29,288 nt of DNA, taken from NCBI GenBank assembly GCA_016296785.1, contig JAEDHX010000017.1, forward strand, positions 1-29,288. The letters are read 5' to 3'. The stretch is from Coprococcus sp. (GTDB lineage Bacteria > Bacillota > Clostridia > Lachnospirales > Lachnospiraceae). Positions 16,555 to 25,069 of the stretch are shown one piece after another. The notes below the pieces were generated by a model. The model had not been told where the DNA came from and did not search any database. It worked only from the letters and a program-made list of their open reading frames with translations. Each line of letters starts with the position of its first letter. Position 1 is the stretch's first letter. A program made the position numbers and the translations under genes.

Positions 16555-17510
16555 AGCTTTTCTATTTCAGAGAGGGTTGGCATGACACGAAGTGCACCCT
16601 TTTTTGTTGTGATTAATGCAGCAGCAGCGCCTGCAAATGTAAGCATGTCCGTTAATTCTTTTTCGGAATAGTCCTTAAGTCCGTTTTGAAGTACATAATG
16701 AAGAATACATGCACAGAAGGTATCGCCTGCTCCTGTTGTCTCAATTGTGTTATCTAGAAGAAATGGCTGTACGCATACTTTGGAGCTGTTGCTGTAACCG
16801 ATACTGCCATCCTTTCCAAGAGAAACAAGAACAAGTGGAATATTGAATTGTTCTCTAATCGTTTGTACACCTTCATCATAATCCTCACAATTAGTGAGCC
16901 ACTTAATTTCATTGTCAGATATTTTTAGAATATCACATTTAGATAGTCCGTACATTACCTGCTCTCTTGCTGTATCTAAGCTGTCCCAAAGAGGCTCGCG
17001 CAAATTTGGATCAAATGATATTAATGCTCCCTCCTTCTTTGCAATATCTATAGCTGACTTTGTTGCATTACGGCAAATATCACTTGTCATTGACAATGTA
17101 CCAAAATGAAATATTCCGGCATTTTCAATTACATGACTACATGACAGCACTTCACTCTCATTTAGCATCATATCCGCGCCGGGATTTCTATAGAAAGAAA
17201 AATCTCTGTCTCCATCAATACCTGTGTGAACAAAAGCAAGTGTGGTATGAACCTCTTTATCCTTAAATAAACAGCTAGTGTCAATTCCTATTTCAGATAT
17301 TGTTTCCTCAAGTCTGTTACCAAACATGTCATCTCCAACCTTGCCAATAAACGAAGTCTTATGTCCTAGGTTTGTGAGCATAGCAAGAACATTGCATGGC
17401 GCGCCACCGGGATTTGCCTCCATTAAAGGATTACCTTGGCTGCTCATGCCATTTTCAGTAAAATCTATTAATAATTCACCAAGTGCAACAACATCAAATT
17501 TGTTATTCAT
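16524..17510 (-). CDS. scrK: Fructokinase (PfkB/ribokinase family)
   Basis: This 328-residue sugar kinase phosphorylates fructose to fructose 6-phosphate with ATP. It has the N-terminal PfkB signature (GGAPCNVLAMLTNLGHKTSF, 35-54, then IGKVGDDMFG) and the C-terminal signature ETTGAGDTF (257-265) with catalytic base D263. GEL and DFT near the start and the FYRNPGAD motif (107-113) are typical of fructokinases. Its ATG lies one base after the stop of the alpha-galactosidase, with GGAGG inside that gene, so translation is coupled. The last eight residues (CHGDRSRG) and the stop are read from the hairpin repeat, so the natural C-terminus has been replaced. All catalytic parts are intact, so activity is expected. 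Confidence 0.92.
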   Translation of the reverse strand: MNNKFDVVALGELLIDFTENGMSSQGNPLMEANPGGAPCNVLAMLTNLGHKTSFIGKVGDDMFGNRLEETISEIGIDTSCLFKDKEVHTTLAFVHTGIDGDRDFSFYRNPGADMMLNESEVLSCSHVIENAGIFHFGTLSMTSDICRNATKSAIDIAKKEGALISFDPNLREPLWDSLDTAREQVMYGLSKCDILKISDNEIKWLTNCEDYDEGVQTIREQFNIPLVLVSLGKDGSIGYSNSSKVCVQPFLLDNTIETTGAGDTFCACILHYVLQNGLKDYSEKELTDMLTFAGAAAALITTKKGALRVMPTLSEIEKLICHGDRSRG

Positions 17511-17511
17511 A

Positions 17512-19710
17512 TTATTCCTCCAAACAAATATAGAACCAACAGGAGTCATAGTTTTCCTTTGGCACAGGCAAAAGAATACCACCATTCATAAGTGCGGCGC
17601 CCGTATGTACTCCCACAAATTCACCATCTCTGCATACATTATATTTCCTATCAGAAAGCAAACCTTTAAACTTCACAAAATGTGGCAAATGATTTCCATG
17701 CATATCTGTAAATACAACAGAAATGCTTGCCTCCGTTCCATTCTTATCAGCATATTCCCATGCTGTAAAATCCCTATTTTCAATTGGAGATTCAATTCTG
17801 TAATAGTCGCCAAACTGGAAAAGTTTATAGTGTTTTTTAAATGTCTCAACCTGCTCTTTTGCAAGTATTTTTTCATCTTCGGTCATCTTGCTTAAATCAA
17901 GCTCATAACCGAAAGTTCCCTGCATAGCACAAATGCCTCTCGTCTTAAATGGAGTAACTCTTCCATTTTGATGATTCGGACATACTGAAACATGAGCAGA
18001 TACTGAAGACATTGGATATGCAAATGATGTTCCATATTGTATGTGAAGTCTCTCAATTGCATCAGTGTTATCACTGCACCAGATCTGAGGGCAGTAATAA
18101 AGCATACCTGCATCAAATCTTCCACCACCACCACTACAGCCTTCAAGTAAAAGATTAGGATATCTGTTAAGCAGCTCCTCCAAAATGCTGTATAAACCAA
18201 GCACATATCTGTGACGCAGTTCTCCTTGGCGCTCACCCGGCAAAGCTATACTATACGCAGCTGCAAGCGAACGATTCATATCCCATTTTATATACTCAAT
18301 ATTTGCCGAATCCATAATAGCAAATAATCTTTCCTTAATGTAGTCGCATACTTCTTTTCTGCTCATATCAAGAACAAGCTGTGACCTTCCGCGAACAGGC
18401 TCTCTATCCGGAAGCTTAAGTGCAAAATCAGGATGCTCACGGTACAAGTCGCTGTCTTCTGATATCATTTCAGGTTCAAACCATATTCCAAACTTAAGTC
18501 CGATTTCATTTATTCTATCTGTAAGCTCTCTCAGACTGCATCCAAGCTTCTTCTCATTTACATACCAGTCACCAAGTCCCGAGTAATCACTATCTCTTTT
18601 TCCAAACCAGCCATCATCAAGAACAAGCATATCAAGTCCCAAGGTCTTCGCCTCTTTTGCAATATCAAGAAGCTTATTACCATCAAAGTCAAAATATGTT
18701 GCTTCCCAGTTATTTACAAGAACAGGACGCTGTTTATCCTTCCATGCACTTCTAATCAGATTGTTAAGGAAGGCATCATGATAATTTCTTGAAAGCTTAG
18801 AAAAGCCGGAATTGCTGTAGCTCATACATACTTCAGGAGAATAAAATAACTCTCCCGGCTGCAGGCTCCATTTAAAATCAGAATCATCAATTCCCATTAC
18901 AACTCGGAGCTGATTTGTCTGATCAACCTCTGCCTGCATATGGAAGCCTCCACTATATAACAAGGAGAATCCGTAACAATCGCCGATATTTTCGTCTGTA
19001 TTTTTGTCAGAGAGGATAATAAATGGGTTATGCTGGTGACTTGATGTTCCTCTTGTGCTTCTAAGTTCAGAAATACCATGAAACAAAGGAGTTCTCTCAA
19101 ATTCTCTCTCATTTGCATGTCTGCCATGGAAATGAATCATATCCATATCTGAGCGGTTCATATCTAAACAAGAAGACATTATTCTTGAAATCTTTATCTC
19201 CTTATCAGTATTATTCTCAAGGACTGCTGCACGTGTTATGACGTCATACTTCTCATACACACCATAGTATAAATGTACATAGAAGTTCTCATGATAATCC
19301 TTTAATACTATCTCTAATGTTTCCGCCTCATCTTCTGATGCAAACATAGCAGGAAGTCCCTGAAGTTCATACTTTCCTTTATAAACAGCATATCTGTCAA
19401 ATACAAGAAGGCAGTCATTTGCACCACTTCCCAAATCCGCAACAAGACAGTTTACCCTATAATCACCACTTCCCCATACAGGAAATTCCTGTGGAAGGAA
19501 ATCAAGAGAATATGTTCTTTCGTCTTTAGCCTGTGGAATATTTCCTGAAAAACCTCTGTCAGCCATCTCAAGCAGATACGAATAATCCGTATCATCCGTT
19601 CTCTTTCCATAATATGTATGAAGAAGAATTTTCTTTTCATCGACCTTCATTTGGTATGTGCTTCCTAATGTATGAAGTGTAAAGATATTATTGTTAATAT
19701 TAATTCCCAT
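17512..19710 (-). CDS. aga: GH36 alpha-galactosidase
   Basis: This 732-residue enzyme removes terminal alpha-galactose from melibiose, raffinose and stachyose. The N-terminal beta-supersandwich (about 1-320) leads into the barrel with WEATYFDFD (335-343), VLDDGWFG (363-370), the nucleophile D477 in YIKWDMNR and the acid/base D547 in WCSDNTDA. EGCSGGGGRFD (523-533) is the family's substrate-binding loop. A C-terminal beta domain ends the protein. Length and motifs match the roughly 730-residue GH36 group of Gram-positive enzymes. There is no signal peptide, so it acts on imported sugars. AAGGGAG precedes the ATG. It lies 30 bases after the amylosucrase-like gene and one base before fructokinase, in the same operon. 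Confidence 0.95.
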   Translation of the reverse strand: MGININNNIFTLHTLGSTYQMKVDEKKILLHTYYGKRTDDTDYSYLLEMADRGFSGNIPQAKDERTYSLDFLPQEFPVWGSGDYRVNCLVADLGSGANDCLLVFDRYAVYKGKYELQGLPAMFASEDEAETLEIVLKDYHENFYVHLYYGVYEKYDVITRAAVLENNTDKEIKISRIMSSCLDMNRSDMDMIHFHGRHANEREFERTPLFHGISELRSTRGTSSHQHNPFIILSDKNTDENIGDCYGFSLLYSGGFHMQAEVDQTNQLRVVMGIDDSDFKWSLQPGELFYSPEVCMSYSNSGFSKLSRNYHDAFLNNLIRSAWKDKQRPVLVNNWEATYFDFDGNKLLDIAKEAKTLGLDMLVLDDGWFGKRDSDYSGLGDWYVNEKKLGCSLRELTDRINEIGLKFGIWFEPEMISEDSDLYREHPDFALKLPDREPVRGRSQLVLDMSRKEVCDYIKERLFAIMDSANIEYIKWDMNRSLAAAYSIALPGERQGELRHRYVLGLYSILEELLNRYPNLLLEGCSGGGGRFDAGMLYYCPQIWCSDNTDAIERLHIQYGTSFAYPMSSVSAHVSVCPNHQNGRVTPFKTRGICAMQGTFGYELDLSKMTEDEKILAKEQVETFKKHYKLFQFGDYYRIESPIENRDFTAWEYADKNGTEASISVVFTDMHGNHLPHFVKFKGLLSDRKYNVCRDGEFVGVHTGAALMNGGILLPVPKENYDSCWFYICLEE

Positions 19711-19740
19711 TACTATACTCCCTTCTTGTATATCAGCAAT

Positions 19741-21540
19741 TTAAACAAGCCAAAGATATTCATATGGCCCTAGTAATATATTATTATTATAGGATCTTAT
19801 CTGCCTGCCTGTAATCAGATCCTTCATCTCGCCCGGAAGTCCGAACCAGTCAAAGGCTCTCGAATCTACCCACTGCTCATGCTCTGAGAAATTAGCAAGG
19901 ACAAGCATCTTATCCTCCTTATGAAAGCAAAACACAGATTTATTACCTGTGTCAACAGGTATTGATTTATAATCTGAGCTAAAATACACATTTGATTTTC
20001 TGATTTCTATCATATGCTGAAGTCTCTTAAATATCTGACCCTGTGTCGTTGCTAAATCATTTCTGTTTTCAGCATCCTCCCAGTTCATTTTACCTCTATG
20101 TAGCCATCTGGAATCAGATGCATTTTCCTTAATTGTCTTATAAGACCAGTCATTTAGCTGACCTATCTCATCACCACTATATATAAGCGGTATACCTGTA
20201 TATGATATTATAATAGAATGAAGGAGAAGAATTCTCTTAACTGCCAGTTCCAGCTTATATATATGCCTTTCATTTATAGCCTGCTCCAAACCACACATTG
20301 AAGCAAGAGTACCACTATTTCTTGCATCCTTTGTAACAGGATTAAACTCATATAATTCACCGATAGAAAAGCTTCCCGGGAATTTGCCCTCCATAAACTG
20401 TATCATAAACTGCTTATGCTGTTCGGGATCGCAGCCAAGGCTGCGAAGAATATCAGTTTCAAAGCCCCAGCCTATATCATCATGACATCTAACATAATTT
20501 ATCCACAAGCCATCATCAGGAATACCATAATCCTTTGACAAGGACTTATACATCAATCTTACATCCCTGCTTGCAAGAGAATTCCAAAGCAAGACCATTA
20601 GCGAGGCATTATACATTACATTGCATTCTTTTCTATCCCTTGTCCCAAAATATTTCACAATTTCAAAAGGTTGAACTATAGCCTCACCCAGGAAAATAAC
20701 GCTTGGGCATACCTGCTGGACAATCTCGTACATCATTGCAATAAGCTTATGAACATTAGACAGATTCATAGATGATGTACCAATCTGCTTCCACATATAT
20801 GGAATGGCATCAAGTCTGAAAATATCTATACCTTTATTTGCAAGGGTAAGAAGAACCTCAACAATCTTGTTAAATACCTGAGGATTACGGTAGTTTAAAT
20901 CCCATTGAAATTCATAAAATCTGGTCATCACATACTTACCAAGTTCAGGGTAGTATGTGAAATTACCAGGTGCAACACCCGGAAATATCTGCGTCAGAGT
21001 CTCCTCGTATTTATTTGGAATCTCATCCGTATCATACATTATATACATATCATTATAATCAGGATCTCCCTCGAGACATTTCTTAGCCCAAACATGCTCC
21101 TTTGCCGTATGATTAAGAACAAAATCTATGCAGGTCCTGATTCCTTTTTTCTTAAGCAAACCAATTACATGTTCAAGCTGTTCCATGGTGCCGTATTTAT
21201 CTTCTACAATCAAATAATCTGACACAGCATATCCGCCATCATTATTGCCCTCACGCGATTTAAGGAGTGGCATAAAATGAACATATGTTATGCCAAGCTC
21301 TGTAAGGTAATCTATTCTTTTTTCAAATTCAAACAAATTATTACTAAACCTATCAATATACAACATAATACCTACCATTTTTTCTGATCTGTACCAGCTG
21401 TTACCTTTTGCATCCTCCTTCTTAAGAGACGCCTTACGGTTTTTCTTAGCCTTGTCCATGATAGATATAAGCTGATTATATCGATATTTTGTAATATCGT
21501 TGTCACCATAAATCTCAAAATAACTATTCTGTAAATCCAT
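19741..21540 (-). CDS. Amylosucrase-like GH13 enzyme
   Basis: This 599-residue protein has the organisation of amylosucrases (GH13 subfamily 4), which split sucrose to fructose and transfer the glucosyl unit to a glucan or to water. The helical N-terminus (about 1-55) leads to VGIMLYIDRF, DGGYAVSDY (101-109), DFVLNHT (139-145), nucleophile D244 in IFRLDAIPYMWK, acid/base E286 in FLGEAIV and D354 in the diagnostic YVRCHDDIGWGF. DSRWLHRG (476-483) matches the amylosucrase acceptor region. From memory it resembles Neisseria amylosucrase along its whole length. Sucrose hydrolase is the main alternative. AAGGA precedes the ATG. It lies between the importer and the alpha-galactosidase, which fits cleavage of sucrose freed from raffinose. 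Confidence 0.88.
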   Translation of the reverse strand: MDLQNSYFEIYGDNDITKYRYNQLISIMDKAKKNRKASLKKEDAKGNSWYRSEKMVGIMLYIDRFSNNLFEFEKRIDYLTELGITYVHFMPLLKSREGNNDGGYAVSDYLIVEDKYGTMEQLEHVIGLLKKKGIRTCIDFVLNHTAKEHVWAKKCLEGDPDYNDMYIMYDTDEIPNKYEETLTQIFPGVAPGNFTYYPELGKYVMTRFYEFQWDLNYRNPQVFNKIVEVLLTLANKGIDIFRLDAIPYMWKQIGTSSMNLSNVHKLIAMMYEIVQQVCPSVIFLGEAIVQPFEIVKYFGTRDRKECNVMYNASLMVLLWNSLASRDVRLMYKSLSKDYGIPDDGLWINYVRCHDDIGWGFETDILRSLGCDPEQHKQFMIQFMEGKFPGSFSIGELYEFNPVTKDARNSGTLASMCGLEQAINERHIYKLELAVKRILLLHSIIISYTGIPLIYSGDEIGQLNDWSYKTIKENASDSRWLHRGKMNWEDAENRNDLATTQGQIFKRLQHMIEIRKSNVYFSSDYKSIPVDTGNKSVFCFHKEDKMLVLANFSEHEQWVDSRAFDWFGLPGEMKDLITGRQIRSYNNNILLGPYEYLWLV

Positions 21541-21559
21541 ATATCAATCCTTATATAAT

Positions 21560-21607
21560 CTCCCCGGCTTAAGATACGCCACTGCGCCAAATCAACAAAC
21601 CGGGGAG
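21560..21607 (-). promoter_or_regulatory. Intercistronic hairpin between permease and amylosucrase-like gene
   Basis: CTCCCCGG (21560-21567) and CCGGGGAG (21600-21607) form a perfect 8-bp GC-rich stem with a 32-base loop. On the minus strand there is no T run after it, so it is more likely an RNA-stabilising or processing element, or a partial terminator, inside the operon. Confidence 0.55.
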
Positions 21608-21635
21608 TTTAAATTCAAGTACTACAATACTGTTA

Positions 21636-22607
21636 CTATTTTACTGCACCATTTACAACGCCATTTATTATCTGCTTCTGACAAATAATATAGAATATCA
21701 GAATTGGTAATAATGCTAATAAATATGATGCAAATGCCAAATTATAATTCGTTCCGAACTGTGTCTGGAAATTAAGCTGTGCAAGTGGTAATGTGTTCTG
21801 ATCTGTACCTGACATAATTACAAGTGGTGTCATAACATCATTCCATGTGCTCATTGCAGTAAGTACCGCTACAGTTGCATGCATTGGCTTCATATTAGGG
21901 AATATAATTCGCCAGAAGGTCTGCCATGCAGTAGCTCCGTCAACACATGCTGCTTCTTCAAGAGCCATTGGTATATTCTTCAGATATCCGGTATAAAGCA
22001 TTATATTCATCGGCATAAAGAATACAACGTAAAGAATAATAACACCTATACGATTTGCAATACCCATCTGTGCTGTCTGCTTAACAAGTGGCATCATAAG
22101 CACTGCAAATGGTACAAACATACCACTTACAATATAGAAATAAGATGCTTTAAATGCCTTATGCTTAGCCATTTTTCTTCCAATAAGATAACCGGCAAGA
22201 GAATGTAATAAAATACATATTACAACCGTTATTCCCGTAAGCAACAAACTGTTACCAAGTGAATGCCAGAAATCTGTTACTCTCATTGCTTCTGCAAAAT
22301 TATCAAAGCTCCACTTTTCAGGTAATGCCAAAGCACCGGCAACATCATTTGTCATCTCTGATGGTTTCTTAAAGGCAATAACAATTGTCATATAAAGTGG
22401 AAAGAATATTGTAAGGCATCCAAGTACAAGCAGAATGTTAATAATTCTGTTTACTGCCTTACTTCCAACAACACCCTGTTTCTTTTTTGCTCCCTTATAT
22501 GAAATTTCTTCAGGGTGTCTGTTAATTACAGGAGCCGGTTTTTCAACGGTTTCGGTAGCTTCAACAGCTACTTCATTTTCTTTGATTTCAATATCTTTAT
22601 TTTCCAT
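21636..22607 (-). CDS. msmG: ABC sugar importer permease (MalG/MsmG type)
   Basis: This 323-residue inner-membrane component of a CUT1-family sugar importer has about six membrane helices (first at about 52-75). The EAA loop that contacts the ATPase is at about 218-237 (EAACVDGATAWQTFWRIIFP). It carries an unusual acidic, Glu/Val-rich N-terminal extension of about 48 residues before the first helix. The A of its ATG is the last base of the upstream permease stop (TAATG), and GGAGGA precedes it, so the two are translationally coupled. The partner ATPase is absent from the operon, as is common for systems that share an MsmK-type protein. The substrate is inferred from neighbouring enzymes to be alpha-galactosides or sucrose. 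Confidence 0.92.
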   Translation of the reverse strand: MENKDIEIKENEVAVEATETVEKPAPVINRHPEEISYKGAKKKQGVVGSKAVNRIINILLVLGCLTIFFPLYMTIVIAFKKPSEMTNDVAGALALPEKWSFDNFAEAMRVTDFWHSLGNSLLLTGITVVICILLHSLAGYLIGRKMAKHKAFKASYFYIVSGMFVPFAVLMMPLVKQTAQMGIANRIGVIILYVVFFMPMNIMLYTGYLKNIPMALEEAACVDGATAWQTFWRIIFPNMKPMHATVAVLTAMSTWNDVMTPLVIMSGTDQNTLPLAQLNFQTQFGTNYNLAFASYLLALLPILIFYIICQKQIINGVVNGAVK

Positions 22608-23503
22608 TATAACTGTTCCTCCTTACCACCTAAGAATTTCATTTGCAGGAATGAAATAACTACAATTACTATAAAGAACAAGAATGCATTCGCACTTTGG
22701 AAGCCGAACTGTCCGCCACTCATACCGTTATTATAGATAAGGTATGAAATAGACTCCGTACTCTGTGAAGGACCACCCTTTGTCAAAGCCATAATCTGGT
22801 CAAATACCATAAGTGCATTCTTCATACAAAGGACAAGATTGATTGTTACAAATGGCATAATCAGAGGGAATGTAATCTTGCTAAATTTCTTCCATCCTGA
22901 AGCGCCGTCTAACATACAAGCTTCATAAACTTCCTCAGGCACCGTCTGTAAACCTGATATGTAAATAATGGTGTTCATAGCAATACCCTGCCATGCGCCT
23001 ACTATAACGATTGCAATCCACGCTGTCTTTGTACTAGCAAGAAAGCTGTTCTGAAGGAAGCCTATTCCTGTCATATTTCCAATAGCAGGAAGTATATAAG
23101 TGAAGATAAAGCTGAAAATATAACCAACTACAAGGCCACCTAAAATGTTTGGTACAAAGTAAATACCTCTAAGTGCATTCTTACCTTTAATATTACGGTT
23201 TAATCCAAGTGCCAGAATAAGGCTGATTAAGTTAACAAGCAATGTCATTACAATTGCATACTTAAATGTAAACAGGTATGATTTTCCAACTCTTACATCT
23301 GTGAAAATGTCTACAAAGTTTCTAAGGCCTACAAAATCATAGTTTCCATATCCTTTAAAATTTGTAAATCCATAATAAAATCCCTTTATCAATGGCAGGG
23401 TATTAAAACAGAAGAACAAAGCAAGAACCGGCACTAATATTCCAAAAAATATTTTGTCATTACGACTCCATGAAGCCTTGGCTTTATTTTTACTCTTTCC
23501 CAT
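22607..23503 (-). CDS. msmF: ABC sugar importer permease (MalF/MsmF type)
   Basis: This 298-residue inner-membrane permease of a CUT1 sugar importer has about six membrane helices, starting at about 19-41 (FFGILVPVLALFFCFNTLPL). It has the conserved GLRNFVDIF and FVPNILGG stretches and an EAA loop at about 191-215 (EVYEACMLDGASGWKKFSKI). It forms the channel with the neighbouring MsmG-type protein. Its ATG directly follows the stop of the binding-protein gene (TAAATG) with GGAGGG upstream, so the three importer genes are tightly coupled. Substrate is inferred from context only. Confidence 0.92.
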   Translation of the reverse strand: MGKSKNKAKASWSRNDKIFFGILVPVLALFFCFNTLPLIKGFYYGFTNFKGYGNYDFVGLRNFVDIFTDVRVGKSYLFTFKYAIVMTLLVNLISLILALGLNRNIKGKNALRGIYFVPNILGGLVVGYIFSFIFTYILPAIGNMTGIGFLQNSFLASTKTAWIAIVIVGAWQGIAMNTIIYISGLQTVPEEVYEACMLDGASGWKKFSKITFPLIMPFVTINLVLCMKNALMVFDQIMALTKGGPSQSTESISYLIYNNGMSGGQFGFQSANAFLFFIVIVVISFLQMKFLGGKEEQL

Positions 23504-24796
23504 TTACTTTCCCTCCTTCTCCTGATACTTCTTAACCTTCGCAATAATATCTTTATTATATCTAACCCATTCCGTATCAAATCTCTTTAAGAAAGTATCA
23601 AGTGCGTCATCACTGTCATCAAGGAGATATGTCTGAATCATGGCATCAACAGCCATCTCACTTGGATAATGATGATCCTGGTAGTCAGCTATAATACCAT
23701 TTACAATGTACTCATTCATTCCATCAAGCTCAGGTGGTAATTCAAAATCACCCTTCTTACATGGAACTGAACTTTGTGCATCAATATATAACTGCACATT
23801 TTCATCTTCAAGAAGAAATCTTAATACTTCATATACTTCCTCTTTATACTCACAATCTTCCATAACACAGAACATCAAATCATTTCCAGAGTTAAGTATA
23901 TTCTTAGAAGCATCATCATTTGCAGGAAATACAAAGGAGTCAATGTTCATATCAGGGTTAACTGATTTAATCTGAGGTATTGCATAATTACCTATAACAT
24001 ACATGGCTGATTCGCCTCTTGCAAAAGCAGTACATGCATCATTATATCCATAAGCAACTGTGTTAGGCTGGGCATATTTGAGAAGCTCCTTTTCCTTAAT
24101 CGCTATCTCTCTGTATGCCTCTGAAAACTTTGCATTACCGCTATTCACCTGATAAGCAATATCTGTAGAACACAAATTAACGGCAATGGCATTCCATGGT
24201 GCAAGGCATGTCCATGTATCCTTGTATCCGGAATAAATAGGCTGTATGCCCTCTGCCTTAATAGTATCGCAAAGCTTCGTAAATTCATCCCAAGTTGTAG
24301 GAATTGTCCAGCCATGCTCATTGAACATATCTCTGTTATAAAGAACACCTGCTGCATTAGCCATATATGGCACAGCATATACTCCGTCCATTGGTACATA
24401 TTCCAGTTCTTTATTAGTATTAAGATAGTTCTCTTTAATATCTTCAAGCCCGTCAAAATCAGATATATCCATCAGCATCTCGGCATCTAAGAAGTTGGAG
24501 TAGTTAATATCTCCTCCAATTCCGATGATATCGGGATTATCTTCCCTGATGAATCTTGTCTTTAGAATAGTCATCGCATCGTTTGGTGAATCGATTACAA
24601 GCTCAATGTTATCATGAGTCGCATTGAATTTCTCTTCAAGCTCTTCAAAAACATCAACAGCTTCAGGCTTATACTGAACCATTTCAATAACTACTTTTCC
24701 GTCTCGTGTTTTTTTGTTGTCACATCCGGTAAAGCATAAACTCATTGCTGTTACTGCTGCTAACATCAAAGCTGTGCATCTCTTTTTCTTCGTCAT
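23504..24796 (-). CDS. msmE: Sugar-binding lipoprotein of the ABC importer
   Basis: This 430-residue extracellular solute-binding protein (SBP_bac_1 type) delivers sugar to the adjoining permeases. A basic start (MTKKKR), hydrophobic stretch and lipobox FTGC with Cys25 mark it as a lipoprotein. The mature part has the typical VFEELEEKFNATH segment, PDIIGIGGDINYSNFLDAEMLMDISD, the NRDMFNEHGWTIPTTWDEF hinge-side region and FARGESAMYVIGNYAI. AAGGAGG lies seven bases before the ATG at 24796; another ATG is three bases upstream, and the far-upstream start is rejected because it overlaps the promoter. It is the first gene of the operon, so likely the most highly expressed. Confidence 0.92.
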   Translation of the reverse strand: MTKKKRCTALMLAAVTAMSLCFTGCDNKKTRDGKVVIEMVQYKPEAVDVFEELEEKFNATHDNIELVIDSPNDAMTILKTRFIREDNPDIIGIGGDINYSNFLDAEMLMDISDFDGLEDIKENYLNTNKELEYVPMDGVYAVPYMANAAGVLYNRDMFNEHGWTIPTTWDEFTKLCDTIKAEGIQPIYSGYKDTWTCLAPWNAIAVNLCSTDIAYQVNSGNAKFSEAYREIAIKEKELLKYAQPNTVAYGYNDACTAFARGESAMYVIGNYAIPQIKSVNPDMNIDSFVFPANDDASKNILNSGNDLMFCVMEDCEYKEEVYEVLRFLLEDENVQLYIDAQSSVPCKKGDFELPPELDGMNEYIVNGIIADYQDHHYPSEMAVDAMIQTYLLDDSDDALDTFLKRFDTEWVRYNKDIIAKVKKYQEKEGK

Positions 24797-24852
24797 CATT
24801 TTACCTCCTTCATTTTTTATGTTTGTTTTAGATTGATTTTTTATACAAGATA

Positions 24853-24881
24853 ATTCTACTTTGTTATGTTTTGTTTTCCAA
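24853..24881 (-). promoter_or_regulatory. Probable promoter of the importer/alpha-galactoside operon
   Basis: TTGGAA (24876-24881), a 17-base spacer and TAGAAT (24853-24858) lie on the minus strand about 55 bases upstream of the binding-protein ATG. The TGTGCAAAA element at 24885-24898 lies just upstream of the -35 box. Confidence 0.55.
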
Positions 24882-24884
24882 TAA

Positions 24885-24898
24885 GTTATGTGCAAAAC
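24885..24898 (+). promoter_or_regulatory. Candidate operator, site 1
   Basis: GTTATGTGCAAAAC is an imperfect palindrome (five of seven positions pair) lying three bases upstream of the operon -35 box. The same 14-mer occurs inverted at 25056-25069, and the core TGTGCAAAA recurs at 24957-24965. It is a likely site for the LacI- or AraC-family regulator encoded next door. Confidence 0.5.
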
Positions 24899-24956
24899 TA
24901 ACAGTTTTTACATATTTTTTTGGCAAATCATGTGCATTTTTTTGTCTTTTTGTTGT

Positions 24957-24965
24957 TTTTGCACA
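24957..24965 (-). promoter_or_regulatory. Candidate operator core, site 2
   Basis: TTTTGCACA on the plus strand, i.e. TGTGCAAAA on the minus strand, repeats the core of the sites at 24885 and 25056. A weaker TGTGCA lies at 24931-24936. Confidence 0.35.
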
Positions 24966-24990
24966 AATGCCCTTTTTTCTTGTCGAATAA

Positions 24991-25041
24991 CAACAAAAAA
25001 ACAAGGGATTGTATTACTTTTAAATAAAACATCCCTTGTTT
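24991..25041 (-). terminator. Terminator of the lacI-type regulator gene
   Basis: AACAAGGGAT (25000-25009) and ATCCCTTGTT (25031-25040) form a perfect 10-bp stem with a 21-base AT-rich loop. On the minus strand it runs into a T-rich tract (TTTTTTGTTG). It lies 30 bases after the regulator stop and separates it from the importer operon. Confidence 0.8.
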
Positions 25042-25055
25042 ATGTATTAGTTTTT

Positions 25056-25069
25056 GTTTTGCACATAAC
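25056..25069 (-). promoter_or_regulatory. Candidate operator, site 3 (inverted copy)
   Basis: GTTTTGCACATAAC is the exact reverse complement of the 14-mer at 24885-24898, with 171 bases between equivalent positions. It abuts the stop of the LacI-type gene and could pair with site 1 in a repression loop. Confidence 0.45.

Noticed and set aside
17278..17895. Plus-strand open frame of 205 codons
   Set aside because: It is antisense to fructokinase and the alpha-galactosidase, both of which are well supported, and its composition is not protein-like.
24797..24895. Longer N-terminus for the sugar-binding lipoprotein
   Set aside because: It would start without a ribosome binding site, run through the likely promoter and bury the lipoprotein signal. 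The ATG after AAGGAGG is far better.
24991..25041. Terminator read as part of the importer operon leader
   Set aside because: The T-rich tract follows the minus-strand regulator gene and the operon promoter lies downstream of it, so it ends the regulator transcript.
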